A DNA stretch of 64,000 bases from Burkholderia seminalis DSM 23518 (GTDB lineage: Bacteria > Pseudomonadota > Gammaproteobacteria > Burkholderiales > Burkholderiaceae): assembly GCF_902832885.1 (NCBI RefSeq), contig NZ_CADFDK010000009.1, positions 124,001 through 188,000 of the forward strand, given 5' to 3'. Both the position numbers and the translations under genes were made by a program. This document shows, piece after piece, positions 14,760 to 23,365 of this stretch. How positions within the stretch are numbered: position 1 is the first letter of the stretch; each line of letters starts with the position of its first letter. The notes below the pieces were generated by a model, which saw only the letters and a list, made by a program, of their open reading frames with translations, did no database searches and was not told the origin of the DNA.

Positions 14760-15542
14760 ATGCTTCATCTTCACTCGAGCTACACGGCGAACGCCATCCT
14801 CGATGCACTCCCGGAGGACAGCATCCGCACTATCGCACCGCATCTCGAACTGGTCCGGATCAAGGCCGGCATGCTCGACCGGGTCGGCGAGCCGATGCGC
14901 CATCTGTATTTTCCGACGACGGCGATGATGTCGGTGCAGCACCTGATGGAGGACGGCGCGATGGTCGAGGTGGCGGTGGTCGGCCGTGAAGGCGTGGTCG
15001 GCCTCGGGACGCTGGTGGGCGGCATCGCGGCGTCGAACCGGGTCGAGGTGCGCATCGGCGGGATGGCGTATCGCGTGCCGAGTTGCGTGATGCGTGCCGA
15101 ATTCGAGCGATCGCCGCAGACGTACCGGCTGCTGCTCAACTACTGCCAGGCGACGATGGCGCAGATCTCGCGCAGCGCGCTGTGCAACCGTCATCACTCG
15201 GTCAGCGAGCAGTTGAGCCGCTGGCTGCTGCTCGCGCACGACCGCATCGACGGCGACGAGCTGGCCGTCACGCAGCAGACGATCGCGAACATGCTCGGCG
15301 TGCGGCGCGAAGGCGTGACGGAGGCCGCCGGCAACCTGCAGGAAGCCGGATTGATCCGGCAGCGCCGCGGCCGCATCACGGTGCTCGACCGCGACGGGCT
15401 CGAACACCACGCGTGCGAATGCTACGACCTGATTCGCGCCGACTATCGCCGGTTGCTCGGGGCGCGCGGGAATGCGAGGCCGGCGCCGGTTCGTCCGCGC
15501 CTGCCGGAGGTGCATCGCGGATTCCCGGCACATGGTGCATGA
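14760..15542 (+). CDS. berA: Crp/Fnr family regulator, probable c-di-GMP effector BerA
   Basis: 260 aa. Cyclic-nucleotide-type beta-roll at ~30-115 (ELVRIKAGMLDRVGEPMRHLYFP), dimer helix, and winged helix-turn-helix at ~171-200 (TQQTIANMLGVRREGVTEAAG). In B. cenocepacia the Crp/Fnr protein BerA binds c-di-GMP and activates a biofilm exopolysaccharide cluster, and its gene is transcribed from an RpoN promoter activated by BerB. Here a near-consensus sigma-54 promoter lies upstream, a VpsR/BerB-like activator is nearby, and the stop codon overlaps the start of a sugar phosphotransferase gene (ATGA at 15539-15542). The assignment to BerA rests on this context; the paralogue at 13058-13840 is the alternative. 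Confidence 0.7.
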   Translation: MLHLHSSYTANAILDALPEDSIRTIAPHLELVRIKAGMLDRVGEPMRHLYFPTTAMMSVQHLMEDGAMVEVAVVGREGVVGLGTLVGGIAASNRVEVRIGGMAYRVPSCVMRAEFERSPQTYRLLLNYCQATMAQISRSALCNRHHSVSEQLSRWLLLAHDRIDGDELAVTQQTIANMLGVRREGVTEAAGNLQEAGLIRQRRGRITVLDRDGLEHHACECYDLIRADYRRLLGARGNARPAPVRPRLPEVHRGFPAHGA

Positions 15543-16960
15543 CGATGCAGTCGACGTCCGGTGGAACGAATGCGATGCGGCGTGCCGCGATCGCGGCGCT
15601 CGATGTCGTGCTCGTGCTGGCGGGGGCGCTTGCGGCGCAGGCCGCGTCCGGCCTCGCATGGCGTGAGTTGTCCGATGCGCAGCGCGGTGCGATCGCGCTG
15701 CTGTGCGTGCTGACGGTGGCGCTGCTGCCGCGCTACCTGCGCGCCGTGCGTGGCGGCGTGGCGGTGCGGGGCGGCGCGCACGTGCTGACGCAGACGATGG
15801 TGGCGGTCGTCTGCGCGAGCGTGCTGACGGTGGCCGCCGCGATGTGGATCATGAATCGAGGCGGCACCGTCACGACACGCTGGCTCGTGCACACGGTGCT
15901 GGCCGGCGACGCGGCGTTGCTGCTCGGCCGCGCCGCGCTGCTGGCCGTCGTGCTGACACGCAACGACCCGCGTGCGCGGCAACGCCGTGTCGCCGTGGTC
16001 GGCGCAACGGCATACGGGCGCGTGGCGGTCGAGCGGATGCAGCTCGCGCCGAACGGCCCGTTCGTGGCGGCATGCGTCTTCGATGACGACGCACCGGCCG
16101 CCGCGAACGGCATCGGCGGCGTGCCGGTGATCGACGACTGGGCCACGCTGCGCGACATGATCCGCAACGGCGAGATCGACGAAGTGTGGCTCACGCTGCC
16201 GATGTCGCACGAATGGCGGATCCAGCGCATCGTGCGCGAGTTGCGCGACGAGTTCGTCGAGCTGCGGCTGCTGCCCGATGTGCGGCAGATGGCGGTCGTC
16301 GATCGCTCCGCGACCGACGTGCTCGGCATGCCGGCGATCAATCTCGCGACCACGCCGAGCTCGGCGCCGGAGCTGTGGGCGAAGTTCGTGTTCGACCGGC
16401 TGTTCGCGTTCGGCGTGCTGATTCCGTTGCTGCCGCTGCTGTCGATCCTGGCGATCGCGGTCAAGCTGTCGTCACCGGGGCCCGTGCTGTTCAGGCAGCG
16501 CCGCAAGGGCGTGGACGGCCGCGAGTTCGACATCCTGAAGTTCCGGACGATGCGTGTGCATCGCGCGCAGCCGGGCGTCTTGCGGCAGGCCTCGCGCAAC
16601 GACGCGCGCATCACGCGCGTCGGCGCATTCCTGCGGCGCACGTCGCTCGACGAGCTGCCGCAGTTCTTCAACGTGCTGTTCGGGCAGATGTCGGTCGTCG
16701 GGCCGCGCCCGCACGCGATCGAACACGACGACCTCTATCGGCAACTGATCGACTGCTACATGTACCGCTATCGCGTGCGTCCGGGCATCACCGGATGGGC
16801 GCAGGTGAACGGCTATCGCGGCGAGACGCGCAAGGTCGAGGCGATGGCGGCGCGCGTGAAATTCGATCTTTTCTACATGCAGAACTGGAGCTTCTGGTTC
16901 GACATGAAGATCATCCTGTTGACGGTCGTGCGCGGCTTCATCGGCCGCAACGCTTTCTGA
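15539..16960 (+). CDS. Undecaprenyl-phosphate sugar phosphotransferase (exopolysaccharide initiating enzyme)
   Basis: 473 aa from ATG 15539, overlapping the regulator stop; the frame is open upstream but this start gives the expected N-terminus. Four or five hydrophobic segments in the first ~140 residues, a CoA-binding-like Rossmann middle (VAVVGATAYGRVAVE, residues ~152-166), then a membrane helix and the bacterial sugar transferase domain: FRQRRKGVDGREFDILKFRTM, TSLDELPQFFNVLFGQMSVVGPRPHA and RVRPGITGWAQVNGYRGET. It transfers hexose-1-phosphate from UDP-hexose to undecaprenyl phosphate at the inner membrane, starting repeat-unit assembly (WcaJ/WbaP type; glucose is the commonest substrate). 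Translational coupling to the regulator is notable. Confidence 0.93.
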   Translation: MTMQSTSGGTNAMRRAAIAALDVVLVLAGALAAQAASGLAWRELSDAQRGAIALLCVLTVALLPRYLRAVRGGVAVRGGAHVLTQTMVAVVCASVLTVAAAMWIMNRGGTVTTRWLVHTVLAGDAALLLGRAALLAVVLTRNDPRARQRRVAVVGATAYGRVAVERMQLAPNGPFVAACVFDDDAPAAANGIGGVPVIDDWATLRDMIRNGEIDEVWLTLPMSHEWRIQRIVRELRDEFVELRLLPDVRQMAVVDRSATDVLGMPAINLATTPSSAPELWAKFVFDRLFAFGVLIPLLPLLSILAIAVKLSSPGPVLFRQRRKGVDGREFDILKFRTMRVHRAQPGVLRQASRNDARITRVGAFLRRTSLDELPQFFNVLFGQMSVVGPRPHAIEHDDLYRQLIDCYMYRYRVRPGITGWAQVNGYRGETRKVEAMAARVKFDLFYMQNWSFWFDMKIILLTVVRGFIGRNAF

Positions 16961-17113
16961 GGATGGCGAATCGTCCGGAAAGCCGGGCGTTGTGCGGTCG
17001 AACGTACCGACCGGATCGGCGGCGGCGGACACACTGACGGCACAGCAGCATTCCGCTCAGCGGGGTGTCCGGCGGCGCCTCATCGTGCCGCAGCCATCGG
17101 AACAGTCACGATC

Positions 17114-18286
17114 ATGTCAACGTCGATTCGGGAGCGCAGCGCACCGGTACTGCAGGAAGCGCGCGCGGAACGGGGCGTCGGCGCCGCCGCGCAAACCGCG
17201 CGGTTGCGGCGCCTCGCAATCAACGGAAAATTCACGGCGCAGCGCATGACCGGCGTTCAGCGCGTGGCCTACGAACTGACGGCCGAACTCGCGCGCCTCG
17301 CGAATGCCGGTGACGAACCGTCGCTCGTCGTGCCGGTCGATCACGATCCGGCGGCCATGCCGGCCGGCGCACGACCGCAGACCGTCGGGCGCCGGCACGG
17401 CGCGCTGTGGGAGCAATGGACGCTGCCGCGCACGACGCGCGGCCGAACCCTGTTGAGCCTGTGCAACATCGGCCCGCTGGTGAAGCGCGATCAGCTGCTG
17501 ATGATTCACGATGCGGCGGTCTTCGATCTGCCGGCCGGTTATTCGCTCGCATTCCGTCTGTGGTACCGCTTCGCGTTCTCGATCCTGAAGCGGCGCGCGC
17601 GTCATATCGTGACGGTGTCGCATTTTTCGCGGGCACGGCTGGCCGCCCGGCTCGGGGTACCGCCGGCGCGCCTGTCCGTCGTACCGGGCGCGGTCGATCA
17701 CATCGACCGGATCGACGCCGATCCCGGCGTGCTGTCGCGCCTGAATCTCGAGACGGACGGCTATGTGCTGTTCGTCGGGTCGCTCGCGCCGGGCAAGAAT
17801 CTCGTGCGCGCACTGGCCGCGATCGCGTTGATGCGGGCGTCGCACCCGACGTTGCGCTTCGTGATCGCGGGCGGCGCCAATGCGAAGATATTCGGGGTAC
17901 GGGAGGCAGGCCTGCGCGAGGACGATCCCTATGTCACGTGGGCCGGTTACGTGACCGATGGCGAACTGAAAGCGCTGTACGAGCACGCCGGATGCTTCGT
18001 TTTCCCATCGTTGTACGAAGGATTTGGCTTGCCGCCGCTCGAGGCGATGCGGTGCGGTTGCCCCGTCATCGTGTCGCACGAGGGCTCGCTGCCGGAAGTC
18101 TGCGGCGGCGCTGCGCTGTTCTGCGATGCCTATTCGCCGCCGGACATCGCCGCCGCAATCGCTCGCGTGATGGACGATCCCGAACTGCGGGCGCGGCTGC
18201 GCACGACGGGCCGCGAGCATGCGCGGCGGTACAGCTGGCAGCGCTCGGCGCGCGCGTTGCTCGATATCGTCCGCGCCGATACCTGA
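17114..18286 (+). CDS. Glycosyltransferase family 4
   Basis: 390 aa. After an N-terminal ~35-residue extension comes [20 protein letters not shown], the sugar-acceptor loop of a GT4 GT-B enzyme. The C-terminal domain has [12 protein letters not shown], the [20 protein letters not shown] donor-binding segment (Glu-x7-Glu) and [12 protein letters not shown]. It likely adds a sugar, plausibly mannose, to the lipid-linked intermediate begun by the upstream phosphotransferase, 153 nt away on the same strand. Cytosolic, possibly peripheral at the membrane. The extension before residue 36 is not conserved in the family, and a later start cannot be excluded. Confidence 0.88.
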   Translation: MSTSIRERSAPVLQEARAERGVGAAAQTARLRRLAINGKFTAQRMTGVQRVAYELTAELARLANAGDEPSLVVPVDHDPAAMPAGARPQTVGRRHGALWEQWTLPRTTRGRTLLSLCNIGPLVKRDQLLMIHDAAVFDLPAGYSLAFRLWYRFAFSILKRRARHIVTVSHFSRARLAARLGVPPARLSVVPGAVDHIDRIDADPGVLSRLNLETDGYVLFVGSLAPGKNLVRALAAIALMRASHPTLRFVIAGGANAKIFGVREAGLREDDPYVTWAGYVTDGELKALYEHAGCFVFPSLYEGFGLPPLEAMRCGCPVIVSHEGSLPEVCGGAALFCDAYSPPDIAAAIARVMDDPELRARLRTTGREHARRYSWQRSARALLDIVRADT

Positions 18287-18587
18287 CGGGCGGTGACGCG
18301 GTCCGACGCAACGGCTGGGTCGATCCCGGCGGCGTCTGCGTCGGACGAATCCGGCGAGGCCGCGTTTCACATCCGTCCCCGATTTTCGGGCGTGCGGACG
18401 GCCTGCTGATTCCGGTCAACACACGCGTGTTCAATGGGTTTATCCTGCGTCGAATGCGTCTGGCGCTTCGTGCTGCCGGGCGCGTATCCGGACGCGCGGC
18501 GACGGCGGTCACGCAGTTTCGCCGCGCACCGGAGCGACACCGCGCGCCGTACGCTTTCGCGCGGAACCCGGAACAGGAGAGACGGCC
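18287..18587. other. Intergenic region at the end of the polysaccharide locus
   Basis: About 300 nt with a 10-bp perfect palindrome ACACGCGTGT (18421-18430) flanked by AAC and TCA. No gene is supported; the promoter of the DksA-like gene probably lies in its right half. Confidence 0.4.
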
Positions 18588-18980
18588 ATGGCGCTCGACC
18601 CACAACAACGGCAGACGCTGAAACAGCGGCTGAACGAGAGCGAGCAGGCGCTGCGTGCGGAGATCCGCGCGAGCGAGGACCAGCGCGCGTCGGAATCCTA
18701 CGCGGACCTTGCCGGCGCGGCGCCGGACGAGGGCGACGAGGCGAACGCGGACCTGTTCGTCGACGTCGATCACGCATTGATCGGCATGAGGCTGACCGAA
18801 CTGCGCGCGATCGGCCGCGCCCTGCAGCGGATGCGCGACGGCAGCTACGGCGAATGCATCGATTGCGACGGCGCGGTGGGCTACGAGCGGCTGCTGGCGC
18901 GCCCGGCCGCCGAGCGCTGCACGCATTGCCAGTCGATCTACGAGCGGCACTACGCGACGACCCCGCGCGCTTCCCTCTGA
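18588..18980 (+). CDS. DksA/TraR family C4 zinc-finger protein
   Basis: 130 aa, preceded by AGGAGA eight bases before the ATG. An N-terminal coiled coil (about 5-75, rich in Arg/Glu/Ala) is followed by the zinc finger CIDC...CTHC (about 90-114). DksA-like proteins enter the secondary channel of RNA polymerase and modulate transcription, often with ppGpp. The DxxDxxA tip of canonical DksA is not evident; EGDEANAD at the tip region suggests a divergent member such as the YbiI/TraR-type. Monocistronic by spacing. Confidence 0.88.
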   Translation: MALDPQQRQTLKQRLNESEQALRAEIRASEDQRASESYADLAGAAPDEGDEANADLFVDVDHALIGMRLTELRAIGRALQRMRDGSYGECIDCDGAVGYERLLARPAAERCTHCQSIYERHYATTPRASL

Positions 18981-19131
18981 CGTCGCGGCCGCAACGGCGC
19001 TGCACGCGATGCGCAGCGGGCGTACGATGAAGGACGGGCGCCGGTGGCGTCGACCTGCGATGCCGACGGGCGGGCAGGCGCCGTGGCGCCAGTACGCGGC
19101 GCCATCCACGTGGAAGGGAGCCACGCCGATC

Positions 19132-20898
19132 ATGCCGATCCACAATGCCGAGTGCGCGGCCGTATTCGCCGAGATCGCCGACATGCTCGAGATCCAGGGC
19201 GCCAATCCGTTTCGCGTGCGGGCCTACCGCAACGCCGCACGGACGATTGCCGACTACGGTCGCGATATTCCGACGATGATCGCGAACGGCGACGATCTCG
19301 GCAAGATTCCGTCGATCGGTCCGGATCTTGCGTCGAAGCTGCGCGAGATCGCCGCGACCGGCACCTGCGAGCTGCAGCAAACGCTGCGCCATGCGTTGCC
19401 GGGTGCGATCGTCGAGTTGCTCGACGTGCCGGGGCTGGGCGCGAAACGCGTGAAGGCGCTGCATGATGCGCTGCACGTCGATTCGCTCGAACAGTTGCGT
19501 GCCGAAGCGAAAAACGGTCACGTGCGCGAGCTGCCGGGCTTCGGCGCGAAAACCGAAGCCCATCTGCTCGAAGCGATCGACGATCGCCTGCAGCGCGAGC
19601 CGCAACGCTTCCTGCTGCCCGACGCCGCGCGGTCGCTGATGCCGTTGCTCGACCGCCTGCGCGCGGTCGCGGGCGTCGGCAAGGCCGTGCCGGCCGGCAG
19701 TTTTCGTCGTCGCCGCGAAACCGTCGGCGATCTCGACATCCTCGTCACCGCACGCGACCCGGCCGCCGTCGCCGATGCGTTCGTCGGCCATGGCGACGTG
19801 GCGCGTGTGCTCGCGCACGGCAAGACGAAGTCGAGCGTCGTACTCGCCAACGGTTTGCAGGTCGACCTGCGCGTGGTCGATGCCGATGCGTTCGGCGCGG
19901 CGCTCGTCTACTTCACCGGATCGAAGGCGCACAATATTGCGCTGCGCAGGATCGCGCAGGCCGGCGGGCTGAAGATCAACGAATACGGCGTGTTTCGCGG
20001 CGACGAGCGGATTGCCGGCGACACGGAGGCCTCGGTCTATGCCGCCATCGGGTTGCACGAGGTGCCGCCCGAGCTGCGCGAGGATCGCGGCGAGATCGAT
20101 GCGTCGCGCGCCGGCACGCTGCCGGCCCTGGTCGAACGCAGGCATCTCCACGGCGACCTGCATGCGCATACCGACGCGTCGGGCGGCCGCGACGGCCTGC
20201 GCGCGATGGCCGACGCGGCCCGTGCGCGCGGGCTCGCTTATCTGGCGATCACCGATCGTGCACCGCCTGCCGACGGCGGCCGCCACGACTTCGAGTGGCT
20301 TGCGCGACAGCTGGACGAGATCGATCGCATCAATGCGTCGTTCGACGATTTCGTGCTGCTCAGGGGCGTGGAGGCCGGTATTCGCGAGGACGGCAGCCTC
20401 GATGTGCCCGACGCGATGCTCGGCCGGCTCGATCTCGTGGTCGGAGCCGTCCGCGATCACTTCGACTTGCCGCGCCAGGCACAGACCGATCGCCTGCTGC
20501 GCGCGATGGACCACCCGCATTTCACGATTCTCGCGCACCCGACCGGCCGCATGCTCGGCGAACGCGAGGCAGTCGAACTCGACGTGCCGCGCGTGATTGC
20601 CCAGGCCGCGGCGCGCGGCTGCTTCGTCGAACTCGATGCACAGCCGCGGCGGCTCGATTTGCCCGACATCTGGTGCCGCGAGGCCGCGCGGGCCGGCGTG
20701 CGGGTCGCGATCGGTTCCGATGCGTACGGCACGGACGAATTCGACAATCTCGCGTACGGCATCGATCAGGCGCGGCGCGGCTGGCTCACGCGGCGGGATG
20801 TGCTGAACACGTGCACGCTCGCGCAACTGCGGCCGCTGCTGGCACGGACGATGGGCGAGGGCGGCGGGACGAAGCGGAGCCGGTCGAAGGGGGGATGA
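19132..20898 (+). CDS. polX: DNA polymerase/3'-5' exonuclease PolX
   Basis: 588 aa from ATG 19132; the frame is open to 19009 but the family starts at MPIHNAECAAVFAEIADMLEI. Helix-hairpin-helix repeats fill the N-terminal third (LGKIPSIGPDLASKL; LDVPGLGAKRVKAL; LPGFGAKTEAHLL). The family-X palm has GSFRRRRETVGDLDIL with Asp200/Asp202 and Asp245 (LQVDLRVVD) as metal ligands. The C-terminal PHP domain begins HLHGDLHAHTDAS (338-350), with further metal-binding His and Asp residues, and provides 3'-5' exonuclease or AP-endonuclease activity. It acts in base-excision or gap-filling repair. Convergent with ald. Confidence 0.93.
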   Translation: MPIHNAECAAVFAEIADMLEIQGANPFRVRAYRNAARTIADYGRDIPTMIANGDDLGKIPSIGPDLASKLREIAATGTCELQQTLRHALPGAIVELLDVPGLGAKRVKALHDALHVDSLEQLRAEAKNGHVRELPGFGAKTEAHLLEAIDDRLQREPQRFLLPDAARSLMPLLDRLRAVAGVGKAVPAGSFRRRRETVGDLDILVTARDPAAVADAFVGHGDVARVLAHGKTKSSVVLANGLQVDLRVVDADAFGAALVYFTGSKAHNIALRRIAQAGGLKINEYGVFRGDERIAGDTEASVYAAIGLHEVPPELREDRGEIDASRAGTLPALVERRHLHGDLHAHTDASGGRDGLRAMADAARARGLAYLAITDRAPPADGGRHDFEWLARQLDEIDRINASFDDFVLLRGVEAGIREDGSLDVPDAMLGRLDLVVGAVRDHFDLPRQAQTDRLLRAMDHPHFTILAHPTGRMLGEREAVELDVPRVIAQAAARGCFVELDAQPRRLDLPDIWCREAARAGVRVAIGSDAYGTDEFDNLAYGIDQARRGWLTRRDVLNTCTLAQLRPLLARTMGEGGGTKRSRSKGG

Positions 20899-20934
20899 AC
20901 GCGGGCGGCAACGCATGCTGCCCGCCGTGCGTTC
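20897..20934. terminator. Imperfect hairpin between convergent polX and ald
   Basis: GAACGC (20897-20902) pairs with GCGTTC (20929-20934), and GGCA (20907-20910) with TGCC (20919-20922), with further G-C pairs around bulges. It overlaps the polX stop and lies between convergent genes; no T-run is seen. Confidence 0.4.
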
Positions 20935-20951
20935 ATGTCATTCCGGCACGG

Positions 20952-22067
20952 TCACGCGAGCATGCCGGTCGCCGGCACATAGGGCAGGCCGAGCGCCAGC
21001 GCGACCGCTTCGTACGTGATGTGCCCGTCGCAGACGTTCAGGCCCGCGCGCAGATGCGGATCGTCGGTCATCGCCTGCTTCCAGCCCTTGTCGGCGAGCG
21101 CGAGCGCATGCCCGAGCGTCGCGTTGTTCAGCGCGAAGGTCGACGTGCGCGCGACCGCGCCGGGCATGTTCGCGACGCAGTAGTGCACGACGCCGTCGAC
21201 GACGAAGGTCGGGTCGGCATGCGTCGTCGCATGCGAGGTCTCGAAGCAGCCGCCCTGGTCGATCGCGACGTCGACGACGACGGCACCCTTGCGCATCGTC
21301 GCGATCATGTCGCGCGTGACGAGGCGCGGCGCCGATGCGCCCGGCACGAGCACCGCACCGATCACGACGTCGGCGTCGCGCACGGCTGCGTCGACCGTAT
21401 GCGCATTCGAGCAGACGGTCGAAATCCGGTTGGCGAACACGAGGTCGAGCTGGCGCAACCGGTTGACGTTGTTGTCGAGCACGGTGACGCGTGCGCCGAG
21501 GCCGACCGCCATCTGCAGCGCGCCGGTGCCCACGACACCCGCGCCGAGCACGACGACGTGCGCGGCCGGCACGCCGGGCACGCCGGCCATCAGCAGGCCG
21601 CGGCCGCCGCGCGGGCTTTCGAGGTGGGTTGCCGCGACCTGGATCGACATGCGTCCGGCCACCTCGCTCATCGGCGCGAGCAGCGGCAGGCCGCCGCCGG
21701 GGCCCGTCACGGTTTCGTACGCGACGCAGACCGCGCCGGATTTCACGAGCGCGGCCGCCTGGTCGGGATCGGGCGCGAGATGCAGGTACGCGTAGAGGAT
21801 CTGGCCGCGTCGCAGCATCGCGCATTCGGCCGGCTGCGGCTCCTTGACCTTGATGATCATGTCGGCGCACGCGAAGACTTCGTCGGCGCCGTCGCAGAGC
21901 GATGCGCCGGCGGCGGTGTAGTCGTCGTCGAGCAGGCCGATCGCGGTGCCCGCGCCGCGCTGCACGAGCACGCGATGGCCGTGCCGCGTGAGTTCGTGCG
22001 CGCCGGCCGGCGTGAGGCCGACGCGATATTCGTGGTTCTTGATCTCCTTCGGCACACCGATCAGCAT
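20952..22067 (-). CDS. ald: Alanine dehydrogenase
   Basis: 371 aa, the usual family length. MLIGVPKEIKNHEYRVGLTPAG at the start with catalytic Arg15 (EYRVGL), Lys74 in IIKVKEP, and YLHLAPD with the catalytic His. The Rossmann signature VVLGAGVVGTGALQMAVGLGA and VDVAIDQGGCFETSHATTH complete the pattern. It catalyses NAD-dependent interconversion of L-alanine and pyruvate plus ammonium in the cytoplasm, allowing alanine to be used as carbon and nitrogen source. A stem-loop 35 nt upstream of the start may be regulatory. Confidence 0.95.
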   Translation of the reverse strand: MLIGVPKEIKNHEYRVGLTPAGAHELTRHGHRVLVQRGAGTAIGLLDDDYTAAGASLCDGADEVFACADMIIKVKEPQPAECAMLRRGQILYAYLHLAPDPDQAAALVKSGAVCVAYETVTGPGGGLPLLAPMSEVAGRMSIQVAATHLESPRGGRGLLMAGVPGVPAAHVVVLGAGVVGTGALQMAVGLGARVTVLDNNVNRLRQLDLVFANRISTVCSNAHTVDAAVRDADVVIGAVLVPGASAPRLVTRDMIATMRKGAVVVDVAIDQGGCFETSHATTHADPTFVVDGVVHYCVANMPGAVARTSTFALNNATLGHALALADKGWKQAMTDDPHLRAGLNVCDGHITYEAVALALGLPYVPATGMLA

Positions 22068-22101
22068 GAGTCGCCTCCATGGCCTTCGTTATCGTTGTCG
22101 T

Positions 22102-22134
22102 GCGGTCGGTACGATGCTGCGGCGTGCCGACCGC
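22102..22134. promoter_or_regulatory. Inverted repeat upstream of ald
   Basis: GCGGTCGGTAC (22102-22112) and GTGCCGACCGC (22124-22134) form an 11-bp stem with one G-T pair and an 11-nt loop. It is 35 nt upstream of the ald start in the divergent region with the DUF3995-type gene. An operator or leader hairpin are both possible. Confidence 0.4.
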
Positions 22135-22351
22135 GGTACTGGAATAACAGGGTAGTAGCGCGCGAAGGGAAGTCAAGCGGCCGGCCCGGGCGACCGGCAC
22201 GCGCACTGCATCGCACCACGTGCTGCCACGGGTTGCGACCGCAGGTCGCAATGCACGCGTTGCCGGGTTTCGGTATCGTCATGCGTGGCGCGGGCCGGGG
22301 CCGCGCGCCGAAACCCTTCCGGCAGAACAACGAGACAAGGACACGAACGAC

Positions 22352-22768
22352 ATGACCGGCGCGTATTTCAGCGTGCCGACGCTTTGCGCGATCGCGCTCG
22401 TACACGTCTACTGGGCGTTGGGCGGGCGGCGCGGCAAGCGTGCGGCGATTCCGGAACTGGATGGCGTGCCGCTGCTGCGGCCGACCGCGATCGGCACGCT
22501 TGCCGTCGCGGCGGCGCTGCTGGGCGGCGCATGCGTGGTGGCCGCGCGTGCCGGCTGGCTGGGGCGTAACGCGTATCCCGGCACGATCGCGTTCGCGGTC
22601 GTTGCGCTCGCACTGATCTTCGCGGTGCGCGCCGTCGGCGATTTCCGCTACGTCGGCTTCTTCAAGCGCATTCGCGGGTCGCGTTTCGCACGGATGGACT
22701 CGCTGTATTACTCGCCGCTGTGCGCGGCGCTGGCGCTGTCCATCGCGTCGATGTTCTGGCCGCGGTGA
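22352..22768 (+). CDS. Small integral membrane protein, DUF3995-like
   Basis: 138 aa with four hydrophobic segments: ~8-24, ~48-66, ~78-95 and ~118-134. The pattern HVYWALGGRRG near the N-terminus and VGDFRYVGFFKR in the middle match the DUF3995 family, whose function is unknown. The ATG at 22352 is preceded by AAGGA about ten bases upstream. The frame is open further 5', but the residues there are not membrane-like. Divergent from ald, convergent with kptA (12-nt gap). Confidence 0.75.
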   Translation: MTGAYFSVPTLCAIALVHVYWALGGRRGKRAAIPELDGVPLLRPTAIGTLAVAAALLGGACVVAARAGWLGRNAYPGTIAFAVVALALIFAVRAVGDFRYVGFFKRIRGSRFARMDSLYYSPLCAALALSIASMFWPR

Positions 22769-22780
22769 GCGGCGGGCGGT

Positions 22781-23365
22781 TCAACCCGCGGGCGCATCGA
22801 TCGGCGCAAGGCATTCGGCCGGCACGGCGTCGGTCAGCCAGACGCCGTTTTCGGCAATGAAGAACGTGCGGCCCTGCCGGTGCATGCGCTGCGCGTCGAC
22901 CTCGAGAATCACCGGCACGCCGTAGCGCGCGCCAACCGCCCGTGCCGTCCCGATGTCGGCCGACAGGTGCACGTGATGCCGGGCGCCGGGTTTCAGTCCT
23001 TGCGCACGAATCGAATCGAGGAAGCGCGTCGCCGTGCCGTGATAGAGGCGCTCGGGCGGCTGCGCGGCCGGATAACGCCGTTGCACGACGGGCGTCGAAT
23101 GGCCCTGCACCGCGCGAATGCGCTGACCGTCGTCGGAAAGCGCGAAGCGCTGCTTGTCGCTGGTTGCACAGACGCTTTCGATCGTCGCGCGATCGAGCCG
23201 GTGTCCGTGACGGGCGGCGCCGGCAATCAACCGACCGATATCGGCCCAGCCTTGCGCATCGAGTTGCAGGCCGATCGCCTGCGGCTCGTGGCGTAGCAGG
23301 TAGCTCAGATATTTGCTGATGCTGGTCGAATCGGGCGCCAGCGATTTGTTTTTCCGGGTATTCAT
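22781..23365 (-). CDS. kptA: RNA 2'-phosphotransferase (KptA/Tpt1)
   Basis: 194 aa. SKYLSYLLRHEPQAIGLQLDAQGW at the N-terminus with the conserved Arg-His of the family, the winged-helix lobe to about residue 85, then the ADP-ribosyltransferase-like lobe with LYHGTATRFL, HHVHLSADIGTARAVGARYG and the TFFIAENGVWLTDAVP end. The four conserved Arg-His-Arg-Arg positions appear present. Tpt1 enzymes remove an RNA 2'-phosphate by transferring it to NAD+, giving ADP-ribose 1''-2''-cyclic phosphate. Bacteria lack yeast-type tRNA splicing, so the physiological substrate is unknown; RNA-damage repair or ADP-ribosylation have been proposed. Confidence 0.92.
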   Translation of the reverse strand: MNTRKNKSLAPDSTSISKYLSYLLRHEPQAIGLQLDAQGWADIGRLIAGAARHGHRLDRATIESVCATSDKQRFALSDDGQRIRAVQGHSTPVVQRRYPAAQPPERLYHGTATRFLDSIRAQGLKPGARHHVHLSADIGTARAVGARYGVPVILEVDAQRMHRQGRTFFIAENGVWLTDAVPAECLAPIDAPAG

